Below, in pieces: positions 1-12,806 of a stretch of DNA of 64,000 bases. Source of the DNA: Echinococcus granulosus (taxonomy: Eukaryota > Platyhelminthes > Cestoda > Cyclophyllidea > Taeniidae); NCBI RefSeq assembly GCF_000524195.1, contig NW_020170429.1, positions 415,805 through 479,804 on the forward strand, read 5' to 3'. The first letter of the stretch is position 1. Each line of letters starts with the position of its first letter. Both the position numbers and the translations under genes were made by a program. The notes beneath the pieces were generated by a model. The model made no database searches, had not been told where the DNA came from, and saw only the letters and a list, made by a program, of their open reading frames with translations.

Positions 1-257
1 ATTTAGAGAGGATGGCGGTCATGAAATTGTGCCTTTGACCCGCATTAGTGCAAACATTTCCCACATTCTGGTGGAGCACGCGAGTCACATATATGGGACA
101 TTGGTAGCAAGCCTGTTGGTCATTGTAACTATATTAGGCCACATATTTTGTGTTTTGTATAGCTGTTTATGGACTGCAGCTAAGAACGGTAATGTGTGAG
201 TACTTGTTGGTTAGTTGGTGGTTTGTTTGACTTCGCGCTTGAATGGGCAAATATTAT
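1..257. other. no gene seen
   Basis: No exon-like open frame is visible. Bases 82-97 contain an imperfect form of the palindromic core GTCACATATATGTGAC, which recurs near 18,545 and 23,928, so this may be a remnant of that repeat. Confidence 0.5.
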
Positions 258-453
258 GCAATACGATGGTCGTATATCTTTCAATATTGGTGAGGCGCCA
301 CTTTTGAACTTTTGAATTTGCCTTCTTATACCTCACTGGGCTGGCTGGCCTTTGGGTCATGTTAGTAGCCTAAATACTTTCTCTGTGCTGAATATATATT
401 CTTCACTAGTATTGTGCCTCATTTTGTCTTCAGGGAAGTCTCGGGACTCTGCA
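258..453 (+). repeat. solo terminal repeat of the TRIM-like element
   Basis: A 196-base stretch starts with TGCAATA and ends with CTGCA. It carries the family landmarks in order: a GGCTGGC-CTTTGGGTCATG segment, an 'ATATTCT' segment, then TTCAGGGAAGTCTCGGG. It matches the terminal repeats of the complete copies at 2273-3290 and 12807-13853, but no internal body is attached. It is therefore read as a solo LTR-like remnant. Confidence 0.65.
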
Positions 454-2272
454 GTTATTCCTCTCGGCAGCATAGCCTCCATGCCATGCCATTAGACACA
501 GTACTTCTGTTTGTCGCTAATATCTAATCTGCCCTACTACCCTGATTTCTAGCGACTTCAAGGCAAGCTCTAGGCGCCATATATGCGTCAATTTTTACTT
601 TAGAGGAAGAACTTGTAACGAATCCATTAAAAATGAATTAAGCTAGGATTTGCTTTCAATAAACATGAAATTCTGCTGCTATTATAGACAGCTATTTTTA
701 GCTTAGCCTTTGTTCTCGGTAATGAAATGACAATTCTTTTAAAACGCACAATCCCATTTTAATCGTTCGGTGAAATAAAACACTTCTTCACTAGCCTCTA
801 ACTCTATCAGACCAACTTAACCAGTTTAGCACCTGTCAATTTCGAGTAAAATCTGCCCCTAAGCGTTTTCCGTTCGGTAGTTTATAGCCAAGCTTAAACC
901 CTTTCCAAGAAGTATTGTTTTATAATAGTAGTTATCATTATTTATACAAAATAGACTGAATGTAAAATCATTCAAAACTTTTGAAATGCCCGTTTAGCTT
1001 TCCAACAACGCCAAAGTAAAGTAGATGTATTTAAAAGAACTTCACAACTGTGGTTCCATTTTAGTAGTCTCCACTGTCGTCTTGTCAACAGATTGCGCGC
1101 ACATTTGATTTACTGCACAAGACCACCAAGTCATTCTTTGGTATTCCTAACAAATGTTCTTTTTCACCCTTTAAAAATAAGGCCCTTTGTACGACATCAT
1201 TACTTTAGGCCTTATTCAGTGTGTATTTTGCTTCTAGAAAGAAGGAGAAATCTAGGTCTAAAACAAGTGATACAAATGCGTACCATTCCTGCTACCCTTA
1301 GCACTACCTCGAGTAAAACAGTATTGCAAATGTATTTTTTACGAATTAGTGCAGTCAATGCAGAATTAAAGCACCCGGTCCCTTCCTGGAGTACTTTCTC
1401 ACCGAAGAAGTTAAAAATGTCTAGGCTCTCTGACAGGATATGAAATATCGATTTTCTTGCTGAATTTATGACGGAAAAAAAATGTGAATAAAAGTTAGTA
1501 TATACCTAAAGTATGGCCAAAGGTGTGCATAATAGAGTCGGGTATCCCATTGAGTCAAACACACACTATTGAAATTCTCTTTTATGACAATAAACGTCTT
1601 TTGACCCCAAATATCCTGCCAAGGAAAAGCTGACAAATTGGCTACAGTACGGCCAAAATCCCTGTTATCTGTGTCACCTTAACGAGCGAGGACAACATCG
1701 AAAGACGCAAATAACTTCCAGACTTGATTAGGCACACGATTATGTAGGAGAAGGGATAGATCGTGCAGTTTTTGATTATAGCCAGGGGAAATAATAACGT
1801 CAGGAGATGGTATCAAGCGTCCTCTAACTTTTGAGACGACCTTGCGAATTCTCCTCAACCTACCTCCACTTACGCTGCCAGATGGTAATTTTCTAGTAGT
1901 ATTTTCATTTTTCGTGCTTTGCTAAAACAAAATACATTATGCAGACATTTTAATTCTCTTTTAACGTTTGGCAGCAATATTTGGTGTTTTGATATTCACG
2001 ACTTGAGAAAACATAAAAACTTCTTTTGCTGGTTTACAATAGTTGCTTTAATGCAGTATTTTTTTGTTAATCCAAATGCACACTGTTTTGACGTTTTCAT
2101 GGAGTAAATGGACATCTTTTAAATTTTCGGACAAAATCACTTTGCAAAGAATGTTTTGAAATGATTGCAATTATTAAGTTGTACAAAATGCAATATCCGC
2201 CAGGCGAAGTGTGTAATTGTACATTAAGTATAGAAAGGCAGATGTTTCGTAAAAATTTGTACAGAATTACTA
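454..2272. other. gene-poor AT-rich stretch
   Basis: I see no exon with splice sites, no recognisable protein and no clear repeat. The longest open frames (for example 1093-1443) have low-complexity, non-protein-like composition. Confidence 0.5.
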
Positions 2273-3290
2273 TGCAGCGCCCCAAGACTTTTGAAGACGA
2301 TAGAAGGCGTCGTGCTTGAGCAGACTGTGTAGTTGCAACGTATGGAAGAGAGAGGAGCTTATTGATATAGCCCAGAGACCAATCATTAAGTGGAAGGACA
2401 AAAACTGAGCCTTAAGTTCTTGCGTAATCAAACTGAAGAGCTAGACAAACAGTCGAGAATATTGCATAGCCTCCTCCTTCGGACCGTCGTCTTTGGCCCT
2501 CCCCTTGGTCTACCTTCCTTTGTCAGTTCTGTGAGAAAATCACCCAAAGACTAACCACGACAGTCATCCATTTTGGGTGCAACTGAGAACACATTTGACC
2601 TCAACATCACTGATCCCTTTAAGCAGCCCCGGTGGATCTGGAGTTTTGTCCTCTTTGCAAACCGTATTAGTGGAAGGGAAATGGACAAGCGGTCACGCAT
2701 GTCCATCGCCAGTCGTAAGAACACTGGCTTAAAAGAAAAGTCATTTAGTGAAGGACGGATCTGAAATAGTTTCGTAGGGACAAACTTTTGCGCCTATTTT
2801 TCCTTTTCGTATCTACTAGTGTTCTCCCTTGCTGGTAGGAAGGCAGAGGTGGTATTGCGTGTTCTCTTCCTTGACATCTTCATGCAGTTACTGCAGGCAG
2901 TTCCGTAATAAACTTTTCCACGAGATGCACGACTGGTATTGCTTGGGTTGTTAATAATATTTCTGCGAAACAGGAGATTAGGGCCTATACTGAAGTGGAT
3001 GGTACATTCAACCCTTCTGTTAGGAGTCGTTACAGCATATGCCTTTCCTCTGTCAAGTTAAGGCTTAGTATTTCACAATAAAAATCAGGATAGTTGAGCT
3101 TTAAGGTACAGTTTGCTTTTCGCTCTGAGGCTTTCCTGAAGAAGAAGGAAAAGGCTACACTAAAGCTGAATATACATTGCTGACGCGCGGAAGGGCTGGA
3201 ACCCATTCCATTCAGCAGGAGTGCAAAGGTAGAGCCTGGAGTATCCGCGAAACCGAAACGAAGAGATATACTAACAATCAAGATATTGCA
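2273..3290 (-). mobile_element. TRIM-like LTR element, copy 1 (reverse)
   Basis: In minus orientation this is LTR, internal body, LTR. The plus-strand left end (2273-2466) begins TGCAGCGCC and ends ATATTGCA. The right repeat (about 3110-3290) also ends ATATTGCA. Just inside the 3' LTR (minus orientation) is a purine tract, GAAGGAGGAGGCTA, directly followed by TGCAATATT. The body (about 2467-3100) has no long open frame. It shares segments with the three other complete copies, such as the 'AGTCGTAAGAACAC' motif near 2713. Length and structure fit a terminal-repeat retrotransposon in miniature. Confidence 0.72.
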
Positions 3291-5131
3291 AGTAGTGCAT
3301 CCCTGTAGTTAAAGGATGCCATAAATCCAAATGTCTTCGAATACTTCACAAAGACCTTTGCTTGGGAAAAAGGGTGCCCCCAGCGTGCAGAAGGGCTAAG
3401 CGGTTATAGGAAGAGCCGAGAACTTATAATACTCCAATGCTAAGCGAAACTTCAGAGACTGTGGATTTCAAACAGTAATATTCAACTTTCAAAAGTCTCA
3501 CCCTATTAGATGTATCCATTCTTCATCTATGGTTTTTATGGTCACACTGTTGCCCAGTCGATTGCCAGTCTTCCCATCTGTTTCAATCAGCCACGAGACA
3601 GGATCAAAAGAGATGAGATGACTACCTAAAGGAGAGGTCAATACTTATTTCGACCTAGAAACGGACTTTGTTCCTTCAAATGAAACCGTATTTTTTGATA
3701 ATGTTCATCAGTGAAACTAATTCAGAAGCTGAAGGGGAAATTTTAAGCAAATCTCTAGGAGGTGGCTTCAGTTTGTTCAAACTTAGCCTCGCTTTATTGA
3801 GGTTGTTAATAGAAGTCATTGCGGTTTTTTAATTATTTTGTCGTGATTTTGTTCAAAAATAAGCATTTCTGGCTAATAACTTTATTTTGAGACCTTCAGA
3901 TATGGTATTCGGCCAGTAGAACCATGTTTATAATTCCCCAAGTCATATTATTGGCTCAGGTTTCAGGTCTTGAAGGCGATAGGCATGACTTTGGTGGGAG
4001 TGCACCATGATGATATCCAAAGCCACAGAGGTAAAAGAGCACTTGAAGTTAGAAATGCAGCAAAAGTGTCGCCAAATGAAGCAAAACTTGTGAATATTTC
4101 ATTCAGCCTTTGGTCATTTAATTCATTCGAAATACTAACAAAGATGCTCATTTTGCTGAAACTTATAAAACTTCTTGAAAAAAACTTTAAGCAGCAATGC
4201 GAATGTTTAAAGTCCTAACATAAGATTATATCCTTTATGAAAAAGCAGTAGAATTTATTTGGGAATTTCAAATTGAGGCATTTTAGCAACTAATCACTGC
4301 AAATACAAGGGACTGAAACAAGAATTCCCAATTCTGAGCCCCGCACAGCAGCTACTGACAGAGCGGGACCAAGTTTTGACGAATCATAATCGAATTTGCT
4401 GAAAGCTTTAACATATTTCCTTAAACCAAGTTCACACCGTCCAGGAACCACTTGGTCTCCTTCCTAATATTCCATTAAAAAAGATTTTATCCAAGAAATT
4501 GGAGTTGTTTGGAGAAAGTCTGGCTGTAGAACTTCTCCCAGTTTTAGTGCTATCGGCAAAACGGATTCCCCCTTGATAAGGTGGACGAGACAGTTGGACG
4601 TTTGACAACCAAAGGCGCGAATTCACCATACCATCATCAATTCCCTCGTGCAACAAGCTGCGCCTAGCACAAAGCTTCGTCACAGCAGAAGCAAAATGGT
4701 GACAACAGGAAGCTACGGAGAGCGGAATCTATTTAATGATTAAAGAGTTGCTTTTATTTGCGCCTAATGCGTATTAGCATTTGCTCTAATGCACGTTTGA
4801 GTACCTGGCCCCTTCAGTCTCCTAAGGTTGTACTTCCACCACGCATACTGTCACCCAGCCCTTCTTTCCTCCAATCGTAAATAATCTTCCATACCTCTGC
4901 GATGTATTTATGATGCTAAGTAAAGCCACTTTGTAAAAAGGAGTGGGGCCAAGTCATATATTCATGCATGAAATGAGGTAAAACCAATTAAGGGCTAGTT
5001 ATACCTCCATATTCAGTGAATCACAAAGCACTTACTAGATATCGGATTGTTTTTTATTTCCATTTTTAAAGTAACCTTGAAAGCTGAATTTGTATAAACG
5101 ATTTGCCTATTTCATAGCTTACCCATTCATA
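3291..5131. other. gene-poor stretch
   Basis: There are no supported exons. Short overlapping open frames near 3963-4218 and 4432-4683 lack splice sites, family motifs or codon bias and are treated as chance. Confidence 0.5.
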
Positions 5132-5326
5132 TGCAATATTTGATTTGCCTGTTTCACTCCTCGTTTTGCATACGCGGTCACTTAAGGCTCCGCCTTTGTG
5201 CTTCCGCTGGGTGGCATGGCCTCCAGGTCATGCCAGTTGCATCCAGCCTTTTTCTACGTTGACAATGCTTATTCTGCCTACGTATTGTACCTTCTTTCGA
5301 TTTCACGATAGACTCGAGGTGCTACA
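5132..5326 (+). repeat. solo terminal repeat of the TRIM-like element
   Basis: It begins TGCAATATTTGATT and ends CTCGAGGTGCTACA, 195 bases. The central GCTTCCGCTGGGTGGCATGG and GGTCATGCCAGTTGC segments are among the best preserved of the family in this window. No body is attached on either side. Confidence 0.7.
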
Positions 5327-5899
5327 CCAATTCTGATTTCTTGTGCTTCGTTCTTTGAGTGTTCCTGATGTACCGAAATCCTTCTGTGCAAGAAAGGCTC
5401 CAGTATCCCACACTTTTGTCATGAAGGAAACTTAGATATCCAATTTTGAACATTTTTAGAAACCCTGCCATGGTGGTCAATCTCAATTTTTTCTTTCCCA
5501 GTGTCGAAATTTCACTTTGTAGTAAGCAATGACGCCTTTTTAAGAAATCGGACTAAATAATTGCTTATTCGTTGTTTTCAATTTGAGAGGATAAACTCAT
5601 AAAGATTTTAAGAATGAGCTTTTGAGATTGCAAGACTTCTCACTGAACAGAGAAGTTTTAACTACCAGGTTTTATAGGTGAATAATTGATGACGAGAAGA
5701 AGAAGTCTTAGCACCTTTCAGAAAGATTTCATGCTTGGAAATAGAATTTTTCACATAAGGTTAAGTATAATCCATGAGAATATGCGATTTCAAAGAATTT
5801 ATGCAGCAATCATTGTGGTTGTTTAACGGTGAGAAAAGGTGACAAATATTATTGCAAATCAAGATTAAAAAATGAATAAAATATTTTGCAGGACGATTT
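5327..5899. other. no gene seen
   Basis: AT-rich sequence with no exon-like frame or repeat that I recognise. Confidence 0.5.
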
Positions 5900-6860
5900 A
5901 AGACTGTATCTTCCTTCTCTCCCTCCCTCCCCCTTTCCTTCCTTCTTCCTCATTCACTCCCTCCTTCCCGTGATGGCAAGTTCTGTGGTGGAATGGGGCG
6001 GGAAAAGCAGTGTTATGTCAAGCTGAATGCTGGGTTGTTGTGAGAACTAAAAAGGCACTTTCCTCCTCATTGACCGATTTACTATGGCCGACTGTTTTTA
6101 GCGAAGAGGAAAAGGAATGGGAAGGAAGAGAGAATAGAAAGGAGAGGAAAGAGAAGAATAAAGGAAAAGTGGCGGATGGGAGAAGCAGAGACACGTCCAA
6201 TACCCCTTACAGTGTTGTCGAGTTGTACATGTCATTATAAATCGGTTGGTTACTCAGTCGTTCTGTCACTCAGTCAATGGACAATGTCGAATGCGCAGCC
6301 TCTCTATTTTAGCGGACATGATGGAAGTGAATAGAGCATTAATAGGCCTTCAAGGTCATTAGCGTCCCTTTATCTTTCTCTTCTTTATTTTCTTCTTATT
6401 TTTCTCCTTAACACTTTCTTTTTTAGCCTTTTGTCGCCGACGATGATGACGATGACCAAGGCATATACAAGTGACTTGTCACCAAAATTGCTTGATTTTC
6501 ACCACACTACCTGGAGGTGTAAGTGTCAGTCAATTGTCTCATCATCACTTACGTTATGCATGGGTGACAGCCCTTGCTTCCTAAAATTCGTTCAAGATGA
6601 ACATGTCAATGACATGTCTATATCCCTAGGAGTAGAGGGCATTCCTAAACAAGTCACATCTATCTTTTAGTGATTGATCACCACAATCAAGGAGAGAGGT
6701 AAATACGTTCAATTGTGATATGAGCGTTCTACCAGCCCATACTGCGCCGTCTATAAATGGCCTTAGATACATCGCACGAAAATCCGGTATCTGGAGTTAG
6801 GAAGTCGAGTTAGATAGAGCTTGATAAAGCCAGAAGGTCCTCACACCCATCAGGTTAAAC
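5900..6860 (+). repeat. dispersed repeat family A, copy 1
   Basis: The copy runs from a pyrimidine-rich tract (about 5918-5972) through a purine-rich stretch (about 6108-6190) to near 6860. It is clearly related to 14510-15540. Both share GTGTCAGTCAATTGTCTCAT (about 6523 and 15197), ATCATCACTTACGTTAT and a downstream segment with CGTCGCACGA/CATCGCACGA. A reverse copy of the 5' half is at 10890-11510. Coding potential is not evident: the two open frames at 6010-6240 read through the purine-rich tract. The class is unknown. Confidence 0.65.
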
Positions 6861-8699
6861 TTGTATTTTATTTTCTGGGGGTGGATTCAAAATACTGGGA
6901 AAGTGTTACAGAGCAGGACAAAGTGTATCGTTTTGATGGAACGACACGTATGTAAGGTATACAATGCACTCTTAAGTGCCCACAAGTTGCCACCACTTGC
7001 CCTTGTAGTGCACTACACGGAAAACCGGAAGTAAATTCTCATAAGCACTATGCATATTTAAGTGATTTACTGCTCTGCTTTCTCTATTAATATTTACTTT
7101 AAAAGTACACTTCCTCATCAACGGAACAGATGTGGAGATATTGGCAAAGGTGAAGAGAGCTTAAAGCCTACTTATCTCGTACTTTGGTAAGAGATTCAAA
7201 AGCTACTTTGTGCAACTATAAGTTGTGCAATTGCAACATACACTTCAAGGCTGCAAAAATCGTGATTTCAGGGTGGATTTTATGCGGCTGGCACTTTAGA
7301 TGTCTTGTTAGGATCCAGGAGGAAGGTGAGACGAATTTCCTATTCCCACTATGAAGATAATCATGATGATGCGGGATTTAATAAAATTTCGATTAGCAGT
7401 ACGGGTAGCACTAATTTATCACCTATTTCCAATTAATGCTTGTTTAAGTGCATTCTTAATTACACAATTCTGCCATCACTTTGCCCTCATGTTCTTGAGC
7501 ATAGCCCAACCATTCTCATGTAGTAGTCTGGAATTGGGATGCCTCCGTGGTTGCAGCGAAAACAAAATCGACTCAAATGAACAGCAATTATGATTTCCCT
7601 GACCTACTATGAAGCCTAGAATCAGTAGATATTCACTACAGAGAGGCCACAATGCCTTCAACTTTTGGCAAGCATAGTATTTCTGGATTCTGTACAATGA
7701 TTACTGAGGAGGTGGGTTCATTGTTGCGATGTTTTCAGGCAAAAGTTACCAGGAAAAGTGCTTGGAATACAGAATACACCATTAAAAATTACTATAATCA
7801 TTCAAACTGCGATGTTGCTACCCTTCTAGAGGGCTCGATATTCAGCAGATCAATCAGAGAAGATTTTGTCACAAATGTAATAGACATATCTCTCTTAACG
7901 ATATGATTTTATAGTGTTATCTAAGATTCTTCATTGCAGTTACTTAAAATTCTCATGAAATTCGTTTAATCGGAAGAGTGGCCATTGGCAATGCTGAAGA
8001 GGACGTTTGGGCGATGACTAGAATCATTGGTAAGCATATATCTATTTCGGCACGTTTAACGACGCCACCTTTTAGCCTCTACGGGTTTTTATAATGAAAT
8101 GTCCTTCCGTCCATATCTACAATATCACGACCTTTTCTCCATACTGGTGCCACTGTAAATATCGTAGACAGGACTTTTTAATCCGACTGTGAAACTATTC
8201 TGATGGAGCCAGAAAACAAGCGATACCAGTGACCGCCTTTTGTGCCAGAGATGATGTTTGAGATGACTGCATTCTATTCGCATTTTTATGCACCAAACAT
8301 GAGGACGACGTACAGGTGGGCGTTCCATTGGGACATTGACGACTATGATCCAAGCACCAACCTGATCTTTCCAAAGGACTGTAGTCATCCCGTAGACAAA
8401 AGCCGTTTAGCATCGACTGTAAATAGCTAAATAAAACAGTAACAGTGTAATTAAAATGAGAAGTCCAAGAACCATAAATTTGAGTAAGCATAGGCCAAAC
8501 TGCTAAAAATAATGCTTTACAACTCCAATTGGCATCCCGTTTCCCCAACAGATCAGGACAGCATTGCGTTGGTTCTGGTTATGCATTCAAATTTTGGTCC
8601 AGTAGGTGAGAAGATACCTTCCAAAATGAAGTCCCCGGCGCTAAGACCAAAAGAATCATGAGAGTTGCAGCAAATTCTTTCAGCCAAAATCGTCTGAAA
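6861..8699. other. gene-poor stretch
   Basis: Nothing is supported. Opposed open frames at 8125-8548 on both strands give no recognisable domain and no splice context. Confidence 0.45.
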
Positions 8700-9890
8700 T
8701 CTTGAATTTGGTTGTCAGTTCAAATATTCTGAAGGACATATCGGAAGGCCGTCTTCATTGTACTAAGTTGGCAGTATGCGATGATGAGAATTTAGTCACT
8801 TACTTAAAACGAGACAATCTTCAGTGCAACCTTCCCATACTGAGGGGACTGACTGACGAAAATCCAGATGTCACATTTTCATCGGCGGAGTCATTTCAGT
8901 TACCGACTCAGACATCAGTACTTATCTTTACAGCGAGATTGAACAGGGCCCAATCACAAAAACTAGGACTCGCATCACTTGCTGATTCTCAGGCATAACA
9001 TTATCATGGTTGCACCCAACCAGGAGATTTCACTAAGCCTTGGAATCTAAAAAAATAAAAAGATCTTCATCGACTTGCCAGAAATGAGGTGATTAGCACT
9101 TTGTCAGGCTGTGCCAATTAAAAAAATATAACGCTATAAATAAAAACGCTGCTATGCAGACATCAGCATTATTAGCACAACAAATTAGAAGGCCACTGAA
9201 TGACCACTGGGAAAACACAATCCATGTGGCACTTACAGTTTTAGGAGTAAGACTACAACTGACTTATGGCATCTTCTGCTTAGTCTCACTGAATATAACC
9301 ACTTTATGGGTGGCACAAATAATTTGGATCACGGCTTGAATCCCTTCAGTCTTGATTGAAGCAATAGGTCAGGTTCATGGAAATTCTTTTGATTTAATTT
9401 TATGGTCAAATCCATTCCCAAGATCTGACCGAATGAGCTACTGGTTGTATAAACCATGTGCCCTTGAAGTATTCCTTGGTTTCAATGAAAGGTCCAGTTA
9501 GTACGGCAAAATTAGAGCCATCTCAACCTCAGGCTTGGGTACAAATCCTGTGTTCCTGCCGGAAAGCTCAGATCTCTACACAATGGAATGAATTGTAGAG
9601 GAATTGTAAAATCTATAAAAAACAGACTTTTGAAGTACATAAGGTTTTAGCCTTGAGCATTGGCTCAAGCAAACAGTCATTTTAGCCATTTAGAGATCCT
9701 AGTGCCGACAGCAGAACACAATAAACTTCTATGTCTCTAAGAATTTCGCAAAGAAAACAGTATGGGACTCAAATATTCATTCCAACATCACCCTTTGTTT
9801 AGCGGATTGGCAGAACGATCTGCAGACGCTTTCATACGAGCACAACCAGGAACAGAGGAGAATAGCTGACTCCTGAAGTAGCTTGAAATT
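8700..9890 (+). pseudogene. possible decayed LTR-retrotransposon integrase remnant
   Basis: Near 9760-9870, in one plus frame, the translation contains HHPLF followed by SGLAERSADAF. This resembles the conserved HPQSNGLAER segment around the integrase catalytic glutamate in Ty3/Gypsy and related elements. Upstream open frames (8702-8998 and 9154-9339) are interrupted and not recognisable on their own. No LTRs, RT or protease were found. The boundaries are rough, and the match rests on a short motif. Confidence 0.3.
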
Positions 9891-10889
9891 CTCATAGACC
9901 CAGAAATGCTGATATGTTGACAACTGAAGCATTAGTACAGCCAAAATTTTAGTCTAACTTATATTTACTCAAGGCATCTGAAAGGCCTCCGCATACGGTA
10001 ATTGGGGGTGAGAGCGCAGTACAACTTCTTGAATATAACTTATCGCGGAACGCTCCTCTGAGGTCAAGCTGCCTTGAAAATGAATTTGTTCAACCAGTGC
10101 GCTAGCTTAGCAATCGAAAATATCATTCAGAGGTGTACATTCAAACCACCATCCTCTCTATGGTGGAATAAAACTGCATATTCACAATTTTGAGGATCCA
10201 ACAGCAGATCCGCATCATGGTGAATCCGCCAAGATGCAGGACTAGGTCAAAATAGAGCCTTTTGAATTTCCTCAAGGTGACCCGAGAACGAAGGGTTGCG
10301 ACAATAGGGATCAAATTTTTAAGTGTTGGGAGGACTAGTTTCACGAGTTCGCCTTGTTCATCCCGAGTCCCCATTTCCTAGCCGATCTGGGTTGTTTACA
10401 TTACCTCCTGATTGGCTGATTTAACTACCATACACACGCCCCATCCTCTTGCAACTTGTAATGATGTGAATGTTAAGCGACAAAGCCTACCATAACTTGG
10501 CGTGATTCGGGCGAAGACATAGGATAATTGCATAATGTGTCTTCTTTGAAACTCAATTCTGAGTAGATTCGGGCATATTCTAAGGTACTGATGGATAGAA
10601 AAGTACAGTGTCAACTGCACTGCACTAAACGAAGGGCTACTTATGTGTCCTTCGCTTTCCTTAATATCCTTCAAAATGAGTGAGCTGTGCAATCAACATT
10701 GTCCGTTGACTGACCAACTGAATGGCTGGCCGATTTGTGATAAGACAGGGCTTTTGTATGTATTGTAAGGTAAAAAAAGAACATATCAGTATCCTTAATT
10801 GCAGCCAGACTGTGGATTCTTCATCCAATCCATACTCTCAATACCCTATTCGCAGAAGTCTGCCCTTGCATTGTGTGTAGCGCACTGCA
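9891..10889. other. no gene seen
   Basis: No exon, repeat or motif that I can support. Confidence 0.45.
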
Positions 10890-11510
10890 CCCACACTGGT
10901 TCTACATGAGGAAGTTGTTCACCTGTCGAAGGCCAATCTGTTGCGGTGAGGATCTACTTATCTGCCACTCAGAATTTGCCACTACTCAAGGTGCCCAATT
11001 CTCTTTCACGACTTTCTTATCCTCTCTTTCATTCTTTTTTACTTCCTCCTTCTTTCTCCTCTTCTTTAGATATAGTCAAGTATAGTAAGTTAATCAATAG
11101 GAAGAAAGTCCCTTGCCGGTTCCCTTTACCTAGACTCGACCTAACTCAACTCAGCACAATAAAACATAACACCTTACACCTCTTATCTCATTCCACCGCA
11201 GAACTTGCACATCACGAGAGGGAGGGAAGGAGCGCGTAAGGTGCGGAGGAAAGGAGTTACTGTCTCACATCGTCTTCCGAACTATTTCGATGATTATCGC
11301 CTTTTTTGGCACCAGACAATGACGTGTGAAATGGACAACAGAAGTGTAGCAGTGGGATAGAGATGGGATGGACGTGGTTGGACACATTCTAATGGCAAAA
11401 GGTCGTATGAAGGTGGAATTTTCTAGCTGCTTTATGTTTAAACAGTCCAGCATAATAGATCTGTGTGCTTTTTTTACTGATAAGTCCATTTGACGGAGCT
11501 TTCCACAGCT
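10890..11510 (-). repeat. dispersed repeat family A, copy 3 (partial, reverse)
   Basis: The reverse complement aligns with 14510-15000. It has a 'GATAATCATCG' segment, a 'GTGAGACAG' segment, CCCTCTCGTG, then AAGTTCTG-GGTGGAATGAG and the AAGAAGAGGAGAAAGAAGG purine tract. The 3' half of the family (the GTGTCAGTCAATTG part) is missing here. Confidence 0.55.
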
Positions 11511-11664
11511 TCTTAATGTCTTGTAAACGACCCCATCTAACGCATCAGCCCTTTATATCGCCAACCTCTCTCCTTAATAATAAATAACATTTCATGGTGT
11601 CCGGTCAACGCCTCTTCTCAGCAATAGTTTACATTACCGTTTTATTGGCTACTTTATGTACTTA

Positions 11665-11764
11665 NNNNNNNNNNNNNNNNNNNNNNNNNNNNNNNNNNNN
11701 NNNNNNNNNNNNNNNNNNNNNNNNNNNNNNNNNNNNNNNNNNNNNNNNNNNNNNNNNNNNNNNN
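11665..11764. other. assembly gap of 100 N
   Basis: There are exactly 100 N, the usual placeholder for a gap of unknown size. The open frame spanning it (11594-11860) is therefore meaningless. Confidence 0.99.
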
Positions 11765-12806
11765 TTTTCTTCGCTAAATGATGCGTGGTCGCAGGCCTTT
11801 TGGTCCATTTCCACGACGGAAATGATACGAATTTTCACGGCATGCGCTGCGAAATGCTAAATTAAAGATTACATTTGACCGTTATTTATGCTTTTCTTGG
11901 TTGCCTTGTATTTTGGTAAGTAATAAAGTGAGTAGTCTATTCATTGTGTTCAATCAGATGTTAAGAGCACATCCAAAAATTCCCCTTGCCGACAGATATG
12001 CTGAGCCATTGCTGGGTCATAGCCGTGGTGGCAGCGCGACCACATCAGTGGGCTTTTTTCTGCTTGCACATAAAAGATCTTTCCATAGACAATCTCAAAA
12101 CAATAAACAGATTATTGAGCCTTATCATTTGACTTTTCCACGCATGGGTAAATGAAAGTAAGCCCAGCTTTTCCGCTTTGACTGGTTTTACCTCCGAAAG
12201 TAACTTAACACCTTAATGAACTTCACTATATAATAATGAGGGTTGACCAAATAAATAAATTAAATTAAAAATCTTTCACAGCACGAGAATCTACTTTTAA
12301 CATGAGAATTTTTCACAATATTTTACCAATCTGAACGGCTTTTCAGTTCCATTGAAATGCTCATGCCATTAAAGCTAAGTGCACCATTTTTTATTCCCAC
12401 TTCAAATGCCCACTTCTCCCACTTCCCAGTCACCCCATTCCCAATCCCTCTGTTCGCCGTTTCTAGCGTAGAACGAGGCCAGAGATTAACCACAACCAAA
12501 TTCCTAACAAGCATTTAAAATGTTCGAGCAGAATGTTAGCATTCCTTCAGTTGACCCAGGGAATGTGAGTTACTGCTGTCTCTTAAGGTGAGTATTCAAA
12601 AAAAACAACCTTTTATTTTAATGTGCGCAATTATCTCACAATAAACGCAATTAAACGGTAGGAAGTAAACTTTGAAAACAAAAATGATTTTTAACTGACA
12701 AATGATTCGCCATTTACAGGGCAAATAACTCCCGGTTAATTCCTTATACTTAGCTTAGTAAAGATTTTAAGGGGTGGTAAATTGTGATATCATAAAAGAA
12801 TTACCA
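11765..12806. other. no gene seen
   Basis: Open frames at 11901-12155 and 12323-12514 show no protein family or splice structure. Confidence 0.45.

Noticed and set aside
11594..11860. 88-codon frame across the N gap
   Set aside because: It is an artefact of translating 100 N.
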